A stretch of DNA of 6,580 nucleotides from Deltaproteobacteria bacterium (lineage in GTDB: Bacteria; Myxococcota_A; SURF-8), in NCBI GenBank assembly GCA_029570245.1, contig JAKQSH010000298.1:1-6580 (forward strand), in the 5' to 3' direction. Below are positions 4,430 to 6,580 of this stretch, piece by piece. A program made the translations under genes and the position numbers. Under the pieces are notes generated by a model that was not told where the DNA came from, made no database searches, and saw only the letters and a list, made by a program, of their open reading frames with translations. Numbering within the stretch: position 1 is the stretch's first letter; the number at the start of each line of letters is the position of its first letter.

Positions 4430-6580
4430 TTACGGACGGCTGTAAGCGCTGACGTTTCCGCCCAGGTCTTCTATGGAGTCGATGAGCAGCTGGACAACGT
4501 ATTTGGTGTTGTGCGCCCATGCGCCGCTTTCTTTCTTTGCGAACTGGAAATTGAAGGCAGCTTTCATAACGGTTGCATTCCATGCCGTGAATTTGTTCGC
4601 GTTGGTGGCCTCGCCGGCATCTACCTGACCGTTGCCGTTGGTGTCCTTGAAGAAATACGGGTAGGTGTTTGCGTCGTAAATTATCGGAGATGTGAGTGTG
4701 TTGGTGCAGTAGGTCTGCATTTGCAGATACAGCGCTGTAATCAGACCTTCGACCTCGTCGGCCAGCGGTTCGGTGGTGTTGCCGTTGCCGTTGTAATCTC
4801 CGCTGCGATTCTTGCGGATGCTTTCAATGTCGTCGATGCTGGCTTCGTCGTGGCAGTCGAGGCAGCTTGAGTGCAGTTCAGGTTCGAAGCTGTGAGCCTC
4901 GCCTTCGATGGTGTGGCAGTATGCGCAGTTCGCCGAAGCGCTGCCTGTGCCGTGCGTGAATTTTGTCTGATAAGTCTTGCCGGTGTACTCGTAGCCAACG
5001 TGGGCGTCTGCGCCGTAGAGCATTGATCCGGCTGGAGCGTAATGCACATTCTTGAATCCGAAGGTTCCGGCTGTGATGGCTGCGTCAACCGAAGTTTTCG
5101 ATTCGCGTCCGACATGACAGGTGAGACACAGGAAAGAGTTATCCGGGGCTTCGGCATTGTTGTTGACGGTCGTTCCGCTTGGGAATACTGCCGTCGCCAG
5201 ATATTTGACCGGAGCTTCAACGCTGCGGTCACTGCCGATGCTGCTGTGGCAGTTTTCGCAGGTCAAACCCCAGGATACCGGCATTGAAACCGTCGGGTTG
5301 GTGCCGTTGGCCGCGTAATAATCGAGTCCGGCGCCGGAGTGACAGCGGGCGCAACTCGCCTGTACCGCACCGTCGGCATCCCAGTGACGCCAGGCTTCTG
5401 ATGTCGGATCGAAATGTCCGCTGTCGTTGCGGCTCACGTCGAATTCAATAGGTGTTGACAGCACCGAGTTGATGTCTTCGATGGAATCGAAGAGCAGTTC
5501 GATGACGTACTTGGCATTGTGCGCGAATGCTCCGGGGTCTTTGAGCGAGTACTGGAAGTTATAGGTCGCCTTGACCAGTCGCGGAGTCCATTGCGCATAC
5601 TTGTTTGCATTGGTTGTTTCACCTGCGTCAACCTGTCCGTTCATGTTGGTGTCTATGAACCAGTACGGATAAGCGGACTCACTATAAATGATGTAAGGTC
5701 CGATTGCTTCTGAGGCGTAAGCCTGGATGGCTTCGTAGAGTTTTTCGCGCAGACCTTCTATTTCATGGTAGATGCCTTCTTCTGTGTCGCCGTTGCCGTT
5801 GTAGTCGATGACCGAAGAGGCCATGCGGATTTCTTCGAGGTCTTCCTCTGTTGCAACTCCTTCGTGGCAATCTGCACAGGATTCAAGTTTGACGCTCTGA
5901 TTATGGGTGTTGTGGCAGTCTGTGCACTGTGAAACGGAAGAAACATGTTCGAAAAAACCGTCGTATACTTTGCCGTCATATTCGTAACCTCCCATGGCGT
6001 CGGAACCGTAACGCGTTGCTCCGGCGGCCAGATAATGCACGTTTCTGAAACCGAGTCCGGTGTATACGACATCATCCTGAATCGGTTCGCCTGCCGGAAC
6101 TTTCGAGGCGATATAGCTGTCCACGCTGACTTTAGATTCGCGGCCCTGGTGGCACTGCATGCAAAGATTGCTGCTGTTGCTGCCGCTGTCGATAACTTCT
6201 CCGCTTGGGAACATTACGCTTTCGGCGCTGTGCTGGGTGGAGAAATCGCCGTCGGCGACGTTGTCGTGACAGGTGATGCAGGCCATGGATGCGGCCTGCG
6301 GCTGTTCGAAGTTTACGCCGTGTTCGAGATAGAAGGGCAAGCCTTCTGCCGAGTGACATTTTGCACAGTTCGCTTCGACTGCGGCGCCGCTGTCCCAGTG
6401 ACGCCATGCCTCAGCCGTGTTGTCGAAGTGACCGCTGTCATTGCGGGTGCCTTCAAGTGTAACCGGTGTGTCGAGAGCGGTGTTCAGGTCTCCGATGGAA
6501 TCGAAGAGAACTTCTATGACGTATTTCGCGTTGTGTGCAAAAGCGCCTTTGTCTTTGAGCGCGTACTGATAGTTATAAGT
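4430..6580 (-). CDS. Giant polyhaem c-type cytochrome with EF-hand-like loops, C-terminal part
   Basis: The frame is open from the right edge to a TAA at 4430-4432: 716 residues with the N-terminus outside the window. Ten CXXCH haem motifs are visible, at fragment residues 72, 101, 140, 219, 235, 410, 441, 485, 552 and 573. They fall into two sets of five with the same spacing, part of a tandem repeat of about 338 residues. Each module also has a long haem-free segment with DYNGNG (259, 595) and a canonical EF-hand-type loop, DTNMNGQVDAGE or DTNGNGQVDAGE (310-321, 646-657), and ends in a conserved KYV..L.DSI helix. Conserved HxGRES and NVHY segments recur. From memory it resembles proteins named polyhaem membrane-associated cytochrome c. 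It should be exported and carry electrons over a long distance in the periplasm or at the cell surface, perhaps with bound calcium. The C-terminus has no membrane anchor. Symbol unknown. Confidence 0.93.
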   Translation of the reverse strand, partial: TYNYQYALKDKGAFAHNAKYVIEVLFDSIGDLNTALDTPVTLEGTRNDSGHFDNTAEAWRHWDSGAAVEANCAKCHSAEGLPFYLEHGVNFEQPQAASMACITCHDNVADGDFSTQHSAESVMFPSGEVIDSGSNSSNLCMQCHQGRESKVSVDSYIASKVPAGEPIQDDVVYTGLGFRNVHYLAAGATRYGSDAMGGYEYDGKVYDGFFEHVSSVSQCTDCHNTHNQSVKLESCADCHEGVATEEDLEEIRMASSVIDYNGNGDTEEGIYHEIEGLREKLYEAIQAYASEAIGPYIIYSESAYPYWFIDTNMNGQVDAGETTNANKYAQWTPRLVKATYNFQYSLKDPGAFAHNAKYVIELLFDSIEDINSVLSTPIEFDVSRNDSGHFDPTSEAWRHWDADGAVQASCARCHSGAGLDYYAANGTNPTVSMPVSWGLTCENCHSSIGSDRSVEAPVKYLATAVFPSGTTVNNNAEAPDNSFLCLTCHVGRESKTSVDAAITAGTFGFKNVHYAPAGSMLYGADAHVGYEYTGKTYQTKFTHGTGSASANCAYCHTIEGEAHSFEPELHSSCLDCHDEASIDDIESIRKNRSGDYNGNGNTTEPLADEVEGLITALYLQMQTYCTNTLTSPIIYDANTYPYFFKDTNGNGQVDAGEATNANKFTAWNATVMKAAFNFQFAKKESGAWAHNTKYVVQLLIDSIEDLGGNVSAYSRP
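4556..5563 (-). repeat. Polyhaem protein repeat module 2 (336 codons)
   Basis: This is the second copy, from YNFQYSLKD (residue 340) to just before FNFQFAKKE (residue 676). It has the same order of haem sites (CARCH, CENCH, CLTCH, CAYCH, CLDCH) and loops as module 1, but the copies are diverged at DNA level, so the duplication is old. A partial third copy (4430-4555) keeps only the terminal helix and ends the protein. Confidence 0.8.
5564..6577 (-). repeat. Polyhaem protein repeat module 1 (338 codons)
   Basis: This runs from YNYQYALKD (fragment residue 2) to just before YNFQYSLKD (residue 340). Order: amphipathic KYVIEVLFDSI helix, NDSGHFD..AEAWRHWD, haems CAKCH, CITCH, CMQCH, CTDCH, CADCH, then DYNGNG and DTNMNGQVDAGE. 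The boundary choice is arbitrary within the period. Confidence 0.8.

Noticed and set aside
4286..4870. Plus-strand open frame of 194 codons across the terminator and the end of the polyhaem gene
   Set aside because: It overlaps a strong minus-strand terminator and conserved repeat module on the other strand; its cysteine- and valine-rich translation is typical of an antisense shadow.
6338..6340. Possible start codon (TTG) of the polyhaem gene
   Set aside because: The same frame is open to the window edge and upstream codons encode another CXXCH (CAKCH) and repeat sequence matching later modules, so this is an internal leucine.

Overview
The window looks like a chromosomal segment from an anaerobic, Gram-negative bacterium that respires with many c-type cytochromes. 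CXXCH haem-attachment motifs occur in three separate proteins, and an NtrC-family sigma-54 activator is present. A formylglycine-generating-enzyme-like (FGE-sulfatase) fold protein lies at the left edge. This mix fits the Desulfuromonadota/Desulfobacterota, or the PVC group (Kiritimatiellota, Lentisphaerota and relatives). The sequence alone does not decide between them.

Layout, left to right. Positions 1-426 (+) are the C-terminal end of an FGE-sulfatase-fold protein. It converges on a small tetrahaem cytochrome c3-like gene (498-848, -), and one bidirectional hairpin terminator (about 444-482) separates the two. Positions 849-1138 are non-coding. They carry a near-consensus sigma-54 -24/-12 promoter (959-974, -) aimed at the cytochrome gene, a possible leader hairpin, and a spaced pair of near-identical 12-mers that could be activator sites. 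Next comes a two-component operon on the minus strand: a membrane histidine kinase with two CXXCH motifs in its periplasmic sensor domain (2581-4176), followed after a short gap by an NtrC-type response regulator (1139-2539). Positions 4177-4429 hold a plausible kinase promoter, a perfect dyad, and the strong terminator of the next gene. From 4430 to the right edge (-) runs the C-terminal part (716 residues) of a very large polyhaem cytochrome. It is built from roughly 338-residue tandem modules, each with five CXXCH motifs and EF-hand-like DxNxNG loops, and its N-terminus lies beyond the window.

How the parts may work together (inference). The kinase's haem-bearing sensor would read the periplasmic redox state or a haem ligand and phosphorylate the regulator. 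The regulator, with RNA polymerase-sigma-54, would then switch on the tetrahaem cytochrome just downstream. The presence of both the activator family and its cognate promoter type within one locus is the most informative feature here. The polyhaem protein is a natural partner in electron transfer to or from the cell surface, but its link to the circuit rests only on proximity.
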